Shown piece by piece: positions 33,138-41,278 of a stretch of 43,845 nucleotides of DNA. Made by a program: the position numbers and the translations under genes. Below the pieces are notes generated by a model, which ran no database searches, was not told the origin of the DNA, and saw only the letters and a list, made by a program, of their open reading frames with translations. Each line of letters starts with the position of its first letter. The first letter of the stretch is position 1. Origin of the DNA: Faecalibacterium sp. (GTDB taxonomy: Bacteria > Bacillota > Clostridia > Oscillospirales > Ruminococcaceae); the NCBI GenBank assembly GCA_029264955.1, contig JARHYC010000025.1, positions 1 through 43,845 on the forward strand. Reading direction: 5' to 3'.

Positions 33138-33166
33138 ATGATATCACATTGTATGCTCAGAATCAA
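33138..33166 (-). promoter_or_regulatory. SPFH gene promoter
   Basis: TTGATT (complement of 33161-33166) and TATCAT (complement of 33138-33143), 17 bp spacer, about 30 bp before the ATG. GATATC occurs twice nearby (33130-33135 and 33141-33146 region), forming a small dyad over the -10 that could be an operator. Confidence 0.5.
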
Positions 33167-33257
33167 TATTGTGTCACATAATTCATCTCATTTCCGCTTC
33201 TTTTTATAACAGTCTCCAATTTTTGCCCCTAAAATTTACTTTGAATATCGAAATAGA

Positions 33258-33307
33258 TTGACAAATACAATCCCCATGCGTATAATCTCATTGTTTGAAC
33301 TTCAAAC
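33258..33307 (+). promoter_or_regulatory. Consensus promoter with FabT-type operator
   Basis: Perfect TTGACA (33258-33263), 17 bp, perfect TATAAT (33281-33286). At the expected transcription start lies the perfect dyad GTTTGAACTTCAAAC (33293-33307), which reads TTTGA-N3-TCAAA, the same half-sites and spacing as the known FabT operator. A repressor bound here would block its own promoter. Confidence 0.75.
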
Positions 33308-33334
33308 TATTTTTGTCATGATGAGGTGACGTAC

Positions 33335-33775
33335 TTGAAACAAACCGAACAACAAATCAATCGCTTTCTGGTAGAAGTTTTCAACGACGTGCTGCATCTG
33401 GAAGAAGCCAGTTTGGCGGATGGCCCCTGTAAAAATCTTTCTGTCAGCGAGCTGCACGTTCTGGAAGTGGTACATCGCAGCGGTGAAAACCCCAGTATGA
33501 GTGAGCTTGCCGCCCAGCTGCGCATTACCGCCAGTACCCTTACTGTAGCAGTCAAAACGCTGGAGCAAAAAGGATATCTGGTGCGCCAGCGTTGCCAAAA
33601 CGATAAACGCAGGGTTTCGGTGCGCCTGACCGAAAAGGCGGATACTGCCCTTACACATCACAATGAATTTCACCGCAAACTGATTCAGGATGTAAGCCAC
33701 CAGTTATCTCCTAGTCAGATGGAGGATTTGGCGCGTGCGCTGAGCATCCTGCATGATTTTTTCACCGGTCTGTAA
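33335..33775 (+). CDS. MarR-family regulator resembling FabT
   Basis: A 146-residue winged-helix repressor. The N-terminal INRFLVEVFNDVLHLEEASL, then CKNLSVSELHVLEVVHRSG, the recognition region SMSELAAQLRITASTLTVAVKTLEQKGYL and the wing RQRCQNDKRRVSVRLTEKA follow the layout of FabT, the fatty-acid synthesis repressor of streptococci that uses acyl-ACP as corepressor. TTG at 33335 is chosen because GAGGTG (33324-33328) is 6 bp upstream; an in-frame GTG at 33326 would lie inside the RBS. The operator on its own promoter suggests autoregulation. DegV follows by 24 bp. FabT identity is inferred from pattern; it is not next to fab genes here. Confidence 0.8.
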   Translation: MKQTEQQINRFLVEVFNDVLHLEEASLADGPCKNLSVSELHVLEVVHRSGENPSMSELAAQLRITASTLTVAVKTLEQKGYLVRQRCQNDKRRVSVRLTEKADTALTHHNEFHRKLIQDVSHQLSPSQMEDLARALSILHDFFTGL

Positions 33776-33799
33776 GGCCATAGAGAAAGGAAGATTCTT

Positions 33800-34657
33800 A
33801 TGATTCGTATTCTGACGGATTCTACTGCTGATATTCTCCCTGCCGAAGCTGCAAAACTAAATGTGGAACTGGTTCCCCTGCAGGTCACTTTTGAGGACGG
33901 CGTCAGCTACCGCGACGGTATGGACCTAACTCCCGAACAATTTTACGCCAAGCTGGAAACCTGCCACAACCTGCCCACTACCAGTCAGCCTAGTCCCGGC
34001 CAGTTTCTCTCTCACTTTGAAGAAGCACAGGAGGCTGGCGATGACGTCATTGCCATTCTGCTTTCCGGTGGATTGAGCGGTACCTGCCAGTCTGCGCAGA
34101 TTGCGGCTGCAACCTGTGATTATGACCGTATCTTTATCGTTGACAGTATGAGTGCTACTCTGGGCTTGCAGCTGCTGGTGCGCCTTGCCCTGCGTTTGCG
34201 CGATGAAGGCAAAACTGCTACGGAAATCGTATCCACTCTGGAAACCGAAAAACATCGTCTCCGTATCCTGGCAGTTGTCAATGATTTGAAGTATTTCCGC
34301 AAGGGCGGTCGCCTTTCCGGTGCCGAAGCCTTTGCCGGCAGTGTATTGGGCATCAAACCGCTGGTTGCTGTCCGCAATGGCAAAGTCGGACTGGCTGGCA
34401 AAGCACGTGGTTTGCCCGGCGCCTATGTACAACTGTTCAAGATGATTGATACCGAGGGTGGTATTGATACCGATATGGAATATATGATCGGTTATTCTGG
34501 TTATAAAAAAGCAGCTGAACCGGTTCGCCAATATCTGATGTCTAACATGGGCCTGTCAGAGCCTAGATGTGAGCATATTGGCACCGTTGTTGGTACCCAT
34601 GCAGGTCCTGGTGCAGGCGGCATTGCTTTCTTTGTAAAGAACACAAGTGCCAACTAA
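33800..34657 (+). CDS. degV: DegV family fatty-acid-binding protein (FakB-like)
   Basis: A 285-residue protein with the DegV layout: MIRILTDSTADILP start, VTFEDGVSYRDGMDLTPEQFY, the TSQPSPGQF motif near residue 57, LSGGLSGTCQSAQIA, the helical middle, FRKGGRLSGAEAFAGSVLGIKPLVAV, and the terminal HAGPGAGGIAFF. DegV proteins bind one fatty acid; FakB members present it to the kinase FakA for phosphorylation. AAAGGAAG precedes the ATG. No fakA lies in the window, so participation in exogenous fatty-acid use is an inference supported by the adjacent FabT-like regulator. Confidence 0.92.
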   Translation: MIRILTDSTADILPAEAAKLNVELVPLQVTFEDGVSYRDGMDLTPEQFYAKLETCHNLPTTSQPSPGQFLSHFEEAQEAGDDVIAILLSGGLSGTCQSAQIAAATCDYDRIFIVDSMSATLGLQLLVRLALRLRDEGKTATEIVSTLETEKHRLRILAVVNDLKYFRKGGRLSGAEAFAGSVLGIKPLVAVRNGKVGLAGKARGLPGAYVQLFKMIDTEGGIDTDMEYMIGYSGYKKAAEPVRQYLMSNMGLSEPRCEHIGTVVGTHAGPGAGGIAFFVKNTSAN

Positions 34658-34679
34658 CTGATTTTGAGTTGGATTTTCT

Positions 34680-34730
34680 AAAAAAGAAAGATCCCGGATT
34701 CGTCTTAGAAATCCGGGATCTTTCTTTTTT
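34680..34730. terminator. Bidirectional terminator between degV and metH
   Basis: A perfect 21 bp inverted repeat (34680-34700 with 34710-34730) with poly-A and poly-T ends, between convergent genes. Confidence 0.9.
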
Positions 34731-34741
34731 ATCGAAACAGA

Positions 34742-37099
34742 TCACCCCAGCACCTGCCGCGCTATATCCACAGCTTGTTTTGCATCTTTTGCGTAGAAAT
34801 CCGCACCGATCTGCGCTGCATAATCCGGCGTTAAAACAGCACCACCCACCATAATTTTACAGGGCAGCTGTGCTTTCTTCAGCGCCTGAATGGTCTGTTC
34901 CATGCTTCCCAGCGTAGTAGTCATCAATGCACTCAAACCAACCAAATGCACATCCCGCTTCCGCACAGCCTGAACCACTGTTTCTACCGGCACATCACGC
35001 CCCAAGTCGATTACATCATAACCGTAATTCTCCAGCAGGGTTTTCACGATATTTTTTCCAATATCGTGGATATCCCCCCGCACCGTTGCAACCACAATTT
35101 TTCCTTTCCCGATACTCTTCTGTCCAGAAGCAAGAATAGCATTTTTCACAACATCAAAAGCTGCCTGTGCTGCACCTGCCGCCTGCAGCAGCTGGGGCAA
35201 AAACAAAGTTCCCTTTTCAAAGCCAGTACCCACTGCATCCAACGCCGGAATCAAAACCGCGTTAATGAGTTCTTCCGGCTGCTGTGTAATCAGTGCGGCT
35301 TTCGCCGCTTGCGCCGCCGGGGTTTTCAAGCCCAGCATCACCGCATCATACAACGAAATTTTCTGCTGGCCCGCCACCGCCTTGGTCTCAGTTTGTTCTG
35401 CATAACGTGCCAGATAGGCTTTCGAATCCCGGTCTATATTATACAAAACCTTATAGCTTGCTACTGCTGCCATCATGCCTTCGGTATTCGGGTTCATAAT
35501 AGGCAAATCCAAGCCGTGTGCCATCGCCAACGTCAAAAAACTGGTATTTAGATATTCCCGGCAGGGTAAGCCAAAAGAAATATTAGAAACGCCAAGCACT
35601 GTTTTTACACCCAAACGCTGTTTGACCATCTGGACGGCTTTCAGGGTTTCTGCCACAGCTTCCTGCTGCGCACTGGCGGTCAGCGTCAGACAATCAATGA
35701 AAACATCGGTTCGCGCAATCCCGTTTTTTTCTGCTGCAAGTACAATTCTTTCTGCCAAAGCAAACCTCTGTTCTGCTTTTGACGGAATACCGGATTCATC
35801 CAGCGTCAAACCAACTACAGCCGCACCATATTTTTTGCAAATGGGTAAAATCCGGTCCAGCACTGCCTGCTCTGCATTCACCGAGTTGACGATAGGCTTA
35901 CCATTATAAACGCGTAAACCAGCCTCTAATACATCCGCACGAGTCGAATCCAATTGCAACGGCAAATCGCACACACTCTGTACCGCTTTGACCGTACAAA
36001 CCATCATTTCTTTTTCGTCAATGCCTGGCAAACCGACATTTACATCCAAAATCTCTGCACCCGCAGCTGCTTGTTCGGTTGCTTGTGTCAGGATGTAATC
36101 CATATCTCCGTTGTGCAAGGCTTCTTTGAAGCGCTTTTTCCCGGTAGGGTTAATGCGTTCACCAATCACACGCACCGTATCAATATTTACTGTACAGGTC
36201 GGTGTGCATACTGCGCTGTAATGTGCCGGCTTGCGACGCACTGGTGTCATGTTGCAGAATGCTTTATGCAGCTGTGCAATATATTCCGGCGTTGTTCCGC
36301 AGCAGCCACCCACCGCAGAAACACCAAGCTCTTGGTAACGAACCAGTGCTTCGCAGAATTGCTGCGGGTCGATGTCATAGGTTCCGGTTGCTGGGTCAGG
36401 CAATCCTGCATTAGGCTTTACAAATACCGGCAAGTTGGTCACCTTGCACAGCCGTTCTGCCAAGGGATAAATTTCTGCCGGACCAAGCGAGCAGTTAATA
36501 CCAACGCCATCTACACCCATGCCTTCGGCCAGCATTGCCAGTGCTTCCACTGTGCATCCGGTAAAGGTTCTGCCGCCAGCTTCAAATGTCATTGACGTCA
36601 AAATGGGTAGCGGAGTATTTTCTTTCGCCGCTAAAACAGCAGCTTTCAACTCATACAGGTCGGTCATGGTTTCCACCAAAATCGCATCCGCACCAGCCTG
36701 CCAGCCCGCTACCATAATCTGACGGAAGACTTCATAGGCTTCTTCAAATTTCAATGCGCCTGCTGGTTCCAGCAATTCCCCAATAGGTCCTACATCCAGC
36801 ATGACACGCGCATTTGTATCGGCAGCTGCTTGTTTCGCAACTGTAATGCCTGCAGTAATCACCTGCTCTACCGTATACCCACAGTCCCCCAGCTTTTTAG
36901 CATTGGCGCCAAAGGTATTCGACGTAATCAGATCACTGCCCGCATCAATATAGGCACGATGTACTGCCTGCACCACTTCCGGATGAGTAATGGACAACAG
37001 ATCCGGTCTTTCGCCCAGACGCAATCCGCTTGTTTGCAGCATCGTGCCCATTGCACCATCCAGCAAAAGGATACGTTTTGGATTAAATATCGTTTCCAC
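34742..37099 (-). CDS. metH: Cobalamin-dependent methionine synthase without reactivation domain
   Basis: Transfers a methyl group from methyl-THF via cob(I)alamin to homocysteine. The 785-residue product has the Hcy domain (1-~300: LLLDGAMGTMLQ start, Zn ligands in GINCSLGP and GGCCGTTPEYI), the pterin domain (~315-570: ERINPTGKKRFKEAL, LDVNVGLPGIDE), the cap (~580-670) and the B12 domain with DIHDIG (DxHxxG) near 680. It stops there: the ~300-residue AdoMet activation domain of E. coli MetH is absent. The start is GTG at 37099 after AAGGAGG, overlapping the activation-domain gene by 17 bp, so the missing domain is supplied separately. Confidence 0.95.
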   Translation of the reverse strand: METIFNPKRILLLDGAMGTMLQTSGLRLGERPDLLSITHPEVVQAVHRAYIDAGSDLITSNTFGANAKKLGDCGYTVEQVITAGITVAKQAAADTNARVMLDVGPIGELLEPAGALKFEEAYEVFRQIMVAGWQAGADAILVETMTDLYELKAAVLAAKENTPLPILTSMTFEAGGRTFTGCTVEALAMLAEGMGVDGVGINCSLGPAEIYPLAERLCKVTNLPVFVKPNAGLPDPATGTYDIDPQQFCEALVRYQELGVSAVGGCCGTTPEYIAQLHKAFCNMTPVRRKPAHYSAVCTPTCTVNIDTVRVIGERINPTGKKRFKEALHNGDMDYILTQATEQAAAGAEILDVNVGLPGIDEKEMMVCTVKAVQSVCDLPLQLDSTRADVLEAGLRVYNGKPIVNSVNAEQAVLDRILPICKKYGAAVVGLTLDESGIPSKAEQRFALAERIVLAAEKNGIARTDVFIDCLTLTASAQQEAVAETLKAVQMVKQRLGVKTVLGVSNISFGLPCREYLNTSFLTLAMAHGLDLPIMNPNTEGMMAAVASYKVLYNIDRDSKAYLARYAEQTETKAVAGQQKISLYDAVMLGLKTPAAQAAKAALITQQPEELINAVLIPALDAVGTGFEKGTLFLPQLLQAAGAAQAAFDVVKNAILASGQKSIGKGKIVVATVRGDIHDIGKNIVKTLLENYGYDVIDLGRDVPVETVVQAVRKRDVHLVGLSALMTTTLGSMEQTIQALKKAQLPCKIMVGGAVLTPDYAAQIGADFYAKDAKQAVDIARQVLG

Positions 37100-37745
37100 A
37101 GGTTTTTCCCTCCTTGCGATAACTGCACTTGTCCCGTAGGGTACAATGCGCACAGCCGGCACGTTGACCGCTTACCGAGTGATTTGCCACACCCAAAATA
37201 GCAGTAATGCTTTTACGAGGAACCATCAGATGCGAAGGCGTTGCGCACAGCCCGATTTTTCGTGGTGCATCCAACAAGCGAATCAGCTCATTCTGCACGG
37301 CAATAGGCCAATCTCCATAACCAGGTGAAAAACGTCCTGTCAAAAATTTTCCGTTTTGCTGTACCTGACGGCGCAAAATCTGCTCTGCCTGTTCCGCCAC
37401 TGCTTCTGCCAGTACCGATGCCATTGCATCCAGTACCACTGCATACGCCATATCCTGTGCACAAGCTACACGAGATGCAGTATCCACGCCTGCACCCAAG
37501 GTACACCCCAGTAAAATACAATCATCACACCCTTTCAGGTGCTTTTGAATGTCCTCTCCGATACAGTATTCTGCCAGTGCGGAACGCTCGGCGAAAACGG
37601 TTACCGCACGGGGTTTTGCTACGGTAAGCAATTCCCGCTCTGCCTGATCCAAAAGCTGTTGCGTCGACGCATCTGCATCCTGCCGCATTCCAAGATATCG
37701 CAGCGTCTGCTGTTGATCAATTGCTATTGGCAGCGTTAAGTCCAT
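37083..37745 (-). CDS. Free-standing MetH reactivation (AdoMet-binding) protein
   Basis: A 220-residue protein matching the vitamin-B12-dependent methionine synthase activation domain, which reductively remethylates cob(II)alamin with AdoMet. Seen: ILLGCTLGAGVDTASRVACAQDMAYAVVLDAMASVLAEAVAEQ, the AdoMet-site motif GRFSPGYGDWPI, LCATPSHLMVPRKSITAILG, and a C-terminal cluster CAHCTLRDKC with three closely spaced Cys that could bind a metal. AAGGAGG decides the ATG at 37745. It lies between metF and metH and overlaps metH, giving coupled synthesis of the two halves of a split MetH. Confidence 0.9.
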   Translation of the reverse strand: MDLTLPIAIDQQQTLRYLGMRQDADASTQQLLDQAERELLTVAKPRAVTVFAERSALAEYCIGEDIQKHLKGCDDCILLGCTLGAGVDTASRVACAQDMAYAVVLDAMASVLAEAVAEQAEQILRRQVQQNGKFLTGRFSPGYGDWPIAVQNELIRLLDAPRKIGLCATPSHLMVPRKSITAILGVANHSVSGQRAGCAHCTLRDKCSYRKEGKTCGNDI

Positions 37746-37758
37746 CGTGATGCCTCCT

Positions 37759-38622
37759 TTAGAGTAAATCGCAAATGCCCTCGTATACACGCTGTGCGAC
37801 AAGCTCATTGTTCATTGCATACAAATGGATCCCGTCTGCACCGCCATTAATCAAATCCCGGATCTGCTCCACTGCATATTCGATGCCGGCATCAAATAAA
37901 GCCTGCTCATCATTATCATATTTTGCAATCATTTTGGTAAACTGCGGCGGCAAACTGGCAGAACTCAATGCTATAGTACGCTGAATCTGACGCTTGTTTA
38001 CAACGGGCATAATACCTGCCTGCACCGGTAGCGAAATACCCGCCTTGCGGGTCATATTCAAAAAGCGATAATAACTGATATTGTCAAAAAACAGCTGAGT
38101 AATCAAATGGGTCACACCAGCTTCTGCTTTATAATGCAGATTATCCACATCCTCTTTCAGGCTGTTGCTCTCTACATGACCTTCCGGGTAGCAGGCACCT
38201 GCTACCCCGAAATCGCCTGTCTGCGCGATAGTGCGTGCCAAATCACTGGCGTGGATAAAATCCATCTGACGCGGTACATCTGGGTCAATGTCTCCGCGCA
38301 GTGCCAAAATGTTCTCCACATTTTCTGCTTTCAGAGTAGCCAGTGTCTGTTCCACCTGTTCTTTGGTTGCTTTGACGCAGGTCAGATGTGCCAGCGATTC
38401 AATGTGCAAATCATTTTTAATATGTGCTGCAATCATTCCCGTTGCATCGCTAGCTTTTCCACCACCTGCACCATACGTTACACTGATATAATCCGGGTTC
38501 AGTTTACTTAAGTTCTCCAGCGTAGGATACAGAGATTCTATATTTGCATCGACCTTCTTCGGCGGAAAGACCTCGATAGAAAACACACAGGATTTTTCTT
38601 TGAATTTATCGCTGATCCGCAT
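37759..38622 (-). CDS. metF: 5,10-methylenetetrahydrofolate reductase MetF
   Basis: Flavin-dependent TIM-barrel enzyme making 5-methyl-THF, the methyl donor for MetH. The 287-residue product has FSIEVFPPKK (with the catalytic Glu), ISVTYGAGGG, LTCVKATKEQVE, ILALRGDIDPD, and the flavin-site QLFFDN. The ATG at 38622 has GGGG about 10 bp upstream; ATGs at 38649 and 38646 lie directly on their purine tract and are less likely. First gene of the metF-activation-metH operon, behind a strong promoter. Confidence 0.95.
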   Translation of the reverse strand: MRISDKFKEKSCVFSIEVFPPKKVDANIESLYPTLENLSKLNPDYISVTYGAGGGKASDATGMIAAHIKNDLHIESLAHLTCVKATKEQVEQTLATLKAENVENILALRGDIDPDVPRQMDFIHASDLARTIAQTGDFGVAGACYPEGHVESNSLKEDVDNLHYKAEAGVTHLITQLFFDNISYYRFLNMTRKAGISLPVQAGIMPVVNKRQIQRTIALSSASLPPQFTKMIAKYDNDEQALFDAGIEYAVEQIRDLINGGADGIHLYAMNNELVAQRVYEGICDLL

Positions 38623-38685
38623 GGCTGCACGCCCCTTTCGCGGCATCATCCTGCCGCATTTTGACTTTTGGTTGATATTTCAATC

Positions 38686-38714
38686 ATTATAGAAGAGGCT
38701 TCTGCGGATGTAAA
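38686..38714 (-). promoter_or_regulatory. metF operon promoter
   Basis: TTTACA (complement of 38709-38714) and consensus TATAAT (complement of 38686-38691), 17 bp spacer, about 65 bp before the metF start. I saw no SAM, cobalamin or T-box leader. Confidence 0.65.
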
Positions 38715-38824
38715 GTTGTTTTCTGCACTAATGTATCAGAAGTTCTCCTTGATTTTTCTCTGTCTTGTCAAAACAATCACCATTACTTCCGCCCAGTTGC
38801 ATAACATATCCTCCACATCCATGC

Positions 38825-38859
38825 AAAAAAGCCACTGACTGTAACCGCCAGCGGCTTTT
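38825..38859 (-). terminator. Terminator after DUF6514-like copy 2
   Basis: Arms AAAAGCCGCTG and CAGTGGCTTTT on the minus strand (one G-U pair) with an 11-nt loop are followed by a T6 tract, 10 bp past the stop at 38869. Confidence 0.75.
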
Positions 38860-38868
38860 GGGATAAAT

Positions 38869-39138
38869 TTACATTATATTGGGTACTGCATCGGCTACTA
38901 TATCTTGCCAGCTTTCCATCGGAACCGCATTTTCGTATAAAAAACGAACCAGATGATGTGCTGCCTGTTCTGGACAACACAGTAATATCGCCTCTTTCCG
39001 TTGCGCTGTTTTCGTCCTCTTTTCCACTTCTAAACGCCATTCTCCGTTTTGCGGCCGGATGCGATATGTAAGCCGATACGCTGGCTGCAGCCCCTCTATT
39101 TCTGAAAATGTACGGATATACTCATTCTGTTCCTCCAT
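38869..39138 (-). CDS. DUF6514-like small protein, copy 2
   Basis: An 89-residue paralog of the protein at 23545-23847: shared EYIRxFS start, a middle beta region (RLTYRIRPQNGEWRLEVEK) and the strongly conserved end LVRFLYENAVPMESWQDIVADAVP. Function unknown. The ATG at 39138 is preferred, with AAAGGGG 11 bp upstream; the in-frame ATG at 39165 overlaps the predicted -10 element and so cannot be in the transcript. Single-gene unit with its own promoter and terminator. Confidence 0.7.
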   Translation of the reverse strand: MEEQNEYIRTFSEIEGLQPAYRLTYRIRPQNGEWRLEVEKRTKTAQRKEAILLCCPEQAAHHLVRFLYENAVPMESWQDIVADAVPNIM

Positions 39139-39163
39139 GCTTCCGACATCCCCTTTCGATTTC

Positions 39164-39211
39164 ATTCTACCGCTATATATCCGCGCATGCAACCGCAACT
39201 GTTTGTCAAAA
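39164..39211 (-). promoter_or_regulatory. Promoter of DUF6514-like copy 2 with Spo0A-box-like element
   Basis: On the minus strand TTTTGAC, 11 bp, GTTGCAT, 17 bp, TAGAAT: the same elements and spacings as upstream of copy 1. Read on the plus strand the distal element is TTTGTCAAAA (39202-39211), one mismatch from the Spo0A-box-like TTTGTCGAAA. A perfect TGTCGAA occurs at 39284-39290. Confidence 0.5.
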
Positions 39212-39312
39212 AGGGGCTGTATTCTCAGGGATTTTTCTCTCTCCGACTTTCTTTGTCCTGTTTTGTGTTTTCTCTCGCCAAAATGTCGAAATTTCCTGCC
39301 TGCTTTTATCAG

Positions 39313-39726
39313 TTAAATCAAAATGCCGCTGCAATGGTCCACTTCGTGTTGAATGATTTGTGCTGTCCATCCCGTAAAGGTTTTATAGCGTATTTGCATC
39401 TTCTCCGTCTGATACTGCACCTTAATATTTTTCCATCGTTTTGTTTTGCGCGGTCCACCTAAAAGGGACAGACAGCTTTCCTCCGTTTCGTAGCTTCCGG
39501 ACTTTTTGATAATTTCCGGGTTAAACATCACCATGTAGGTACCATTATTATCAAATGCAATGATATTTTTATCCACACCAATCATATTAGCAGCCATACC
39601 CACGCATTCGTCTTCGTGGGCGATTAATGTATCCAGTAAATCCTGTGCCACAGAAAAATCTTCCTTTGTAGCGGGTTCTGCCTTACGCTGCAAAAACAAG
39701 GGGTCATGCATCAGTTCTTTTATCAT
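39313..39726 (-). CDS. def: Peptide deformylase-like protein with altered motif 1
   Basis: Metallo-hydrolase of the PDF family, removing formyl groups from nascent proteins. The 137-residue product (shorter than the usual 150-190) has motif 3 IIQHEVDHCSG intact (HExxH) and motif 2 ESCLSL with the metal Cys. Motif 1, normally GxGxAAxQ, reads CVGMAANM: the first Gly is Cys and the oxyanion-hole Gln is Met. The fold and metal site are retained, so it may be active on other substrates, or be a second PDF beside a canonical one. AAAAGGAG supports the ATG at 39726. Confidence 0.8.
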   Translation of the reverse strand: MIKELMHDPLFLQRKAEPATKEDFSVAQDLLDTLIAHEDECVGMAANMIGVDKNIIAFDNNGTYMVMFNPEIIKKSGSYETEESCLSLLGGPRKTKRWKNIKVQYQTEKMQIRYKTFTGWTAQIIQHEVDHCSGILI

Positions 39727-39800
39727 AATATCTCCTTTTTTCGGCTTCTTCTCTTTAGTATACGGATGCCTTGGCGCAAGTGCAAGCCCATCTCTGCCAC

Positions 39801-39831
39801 AAAAAAGGAGCTGGTTTCCCAGCTCCTTTTT
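39801..39831 (-). terminator. Terminator after the alanine symporter gene
   Basis: GGAGCTGG / CCAGCTCC arms extended by A/T pairs, a 4-nt loop and a T6 run on the minus strand, directly past the stop at 39833. Confidence 0.8.
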
Positions 39832-39832
39832 A

Positions 39833-41242
39833 TCACATAGTTTTACGTTCTTTGATTTTCTCTTCGTAATCCTTCAGACTGTCCATTGCTTCTTTTGCCA
39901 ACGGAACCAGCGCCAGTAGGTTAAACACCGTCATCAGACCAACACCTACGTCGCCCAAGTCCCACACAAAGGTGTAAGCTGCCATACAGCCTACAAACAG
40001 CATCGCCAGCGCCAACACCTTGTATGCGGTCTGCCAAGACCACTTATCCCCAAACAGGTATGCTACATTCGAGCGTGCGTAGAACAGGATCCCCACAAAG
40101 GTGGAAAAGCTGAACAGCAACAGCGTGACCGCAATAAAAATCACACCAAAAGTACCAAAATGATAATTCATCGCAGCTTGCAGCAAATCCATACCGCTCA
40201 ATTCTGCTATAACTTCCTGCGGAGCCAGCAGCATGATCATGGCCGAGCAACTGCAAATAACGATGGTATCAATGAATACACCAAACGCCTGCAACAGCCC
40301 CTCTTGTGCAGGATGGTCAATTTTTGCTGCCGCCGCTGCACAGGGTGCTGAACCAGAACCCGCCTCGTTGGAAAACAGGCCACGCTTTACACCGTTCATT
40401 ACAACGGCACCCAAACCACCTGCCACTGCCTGCTTCACGCCAAAAGCTTCTTCAAGAATCGTATGGAACACACGCGGCACTTCGGTAATATTCATGGCGA
40501 TAATCACCAGTGTTGCCAAAAAGAAGCACCCTGCCATAATCGGAACTACTATATCCAGCACCTTGACCGTAGCATTTTTGCGCAGAACAATCACAGCGCA
40601 AATTCCAACCAATACAATTGCCGTGTACAGCGGCGGAATATGGAATGCGTTAAACATCGCAGAAGAAACCGAATTGCCCACAACCTGACTGATACCACAC
40701 CAACAAATCAAACCGGAAATAGCAAACAGCACTGCCAGAATGGAGTAACGCATCTTCTTTGGATCCTTATGGCGGACCCGTGCAGCATAGGCGTGAATGT
40801 AGTATGCCGGGCCACCACGATAGCCCCCATAAAGGGGATCTTTTTCATGATAAAGCTGTGCCAGCGTAGCTTCCACAAAAGCAGTAGCAGAACCAATCAG
40901 CGCCGATATCCACATCCAGAAAACTGCACCCGCACCACCCAGTGAAACAGCTGCAACAACACCCACCAAATTACCCATACCAACACGAGTTGCTGTAGAA
41001 ATCACCAGCGCCTGAAATCCAGAAATATGACCATCTTTGTCTTTGGTGTTATTTTGCGTTGCTATGTGCAGCATTTCTTTGAACATTCGAACCTGCACAA
41101 AGCGACTGCGAAAAGTAAGCCAGATGCCGGTTGGCACCAAAAGCAGAACCAGTAATGAGATACCCAGTTTGCTGCCGCCCGGCAGTGGAATGAAAAACAG
41201 ATCTGACCACAATAGATTATAAAAGAAGTAAAGAATCCACAT
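39833..41242 (-). CDS. Sodium:alanine/glycine symporter (AGCS family)
   Basis: A 469-residue transporter with about eleven hydrophobic segments. AGCS landmarks: GSKLGISLLVLLLVPTGIWLTFRSRFVQ start, GFQALVISTATRVGMGNLVGVVAAVSLGGAGAVFWMW (substrate and sodium site helix), GGPAYYI, and RGLFSNEAGSGSAPCAAAAAKIDHP. It takes up alanine or glycine with Na+. The ATG at 41242 has GAGGAC 8 bp upstream; longer in-frame extensions would cross the promoter. It is divergent from a LysR gene that probably regulates it. Confidence 0.95.
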   Translation of the reverse strand: MWILYFFYNLLWSDLFFIPLPGGSKLGISLLVLLLVPTGIWLTFRSRFVQVRMFKEMLHIATQNNTKDKDGHISGFQALVISTATRVGMGNLVGVVAAVSLGGAGAVFWMWISALIGSATAFVEATLAQLYHEKDPLYGGYRGGPAYYIHAYAARVRHKDPKKMRYSILAVLFAISGLICWCGISQVVGNSVSSAMFNAFHIPPLYTAIVLVGICAVIVLRKNATVKVLDIVVPIMAGCFFLATLVIIAMNITEVPRVFHTILEEAFGVKQAVAGGLGAVVMNGVKRGLFSNEAGSGSAPCAAAAAKIDHPAQEGLLQAFGVFIDTIVICSCSAMIMLLAPQEVIAELSGMDLLQAAMNYHFGTFGVIFIAVTLLLFSFSTFVGILFYARSNVAYLFGDKWSWQTAYKVLALAMLFVGCMAAYTFVWDLGDVGVGLMTVFNLLALVPLAKEAMDSLKDYEEKIKERKTM

Positions 41243-41278
41243 TTTTCTCGTCCTCACACTTGAATTATTACAGAAGTT

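Noticed and set aside
37100-37162. Longer MetH start at 37162
   Set aside because: The extension would lie over the activation-domain gene and lacks an RBS; the GTG at 37099 follows AAGGAGG and begins at the family's N-terminal strand.
38650-38790. Possible SAM or cobalamin riboswitch before the metF-metH operon
   Set aside because: The leader after the promoter is only about 60 nt and shows none of the conserved helices; no terminator/antiterminator pair was seen.
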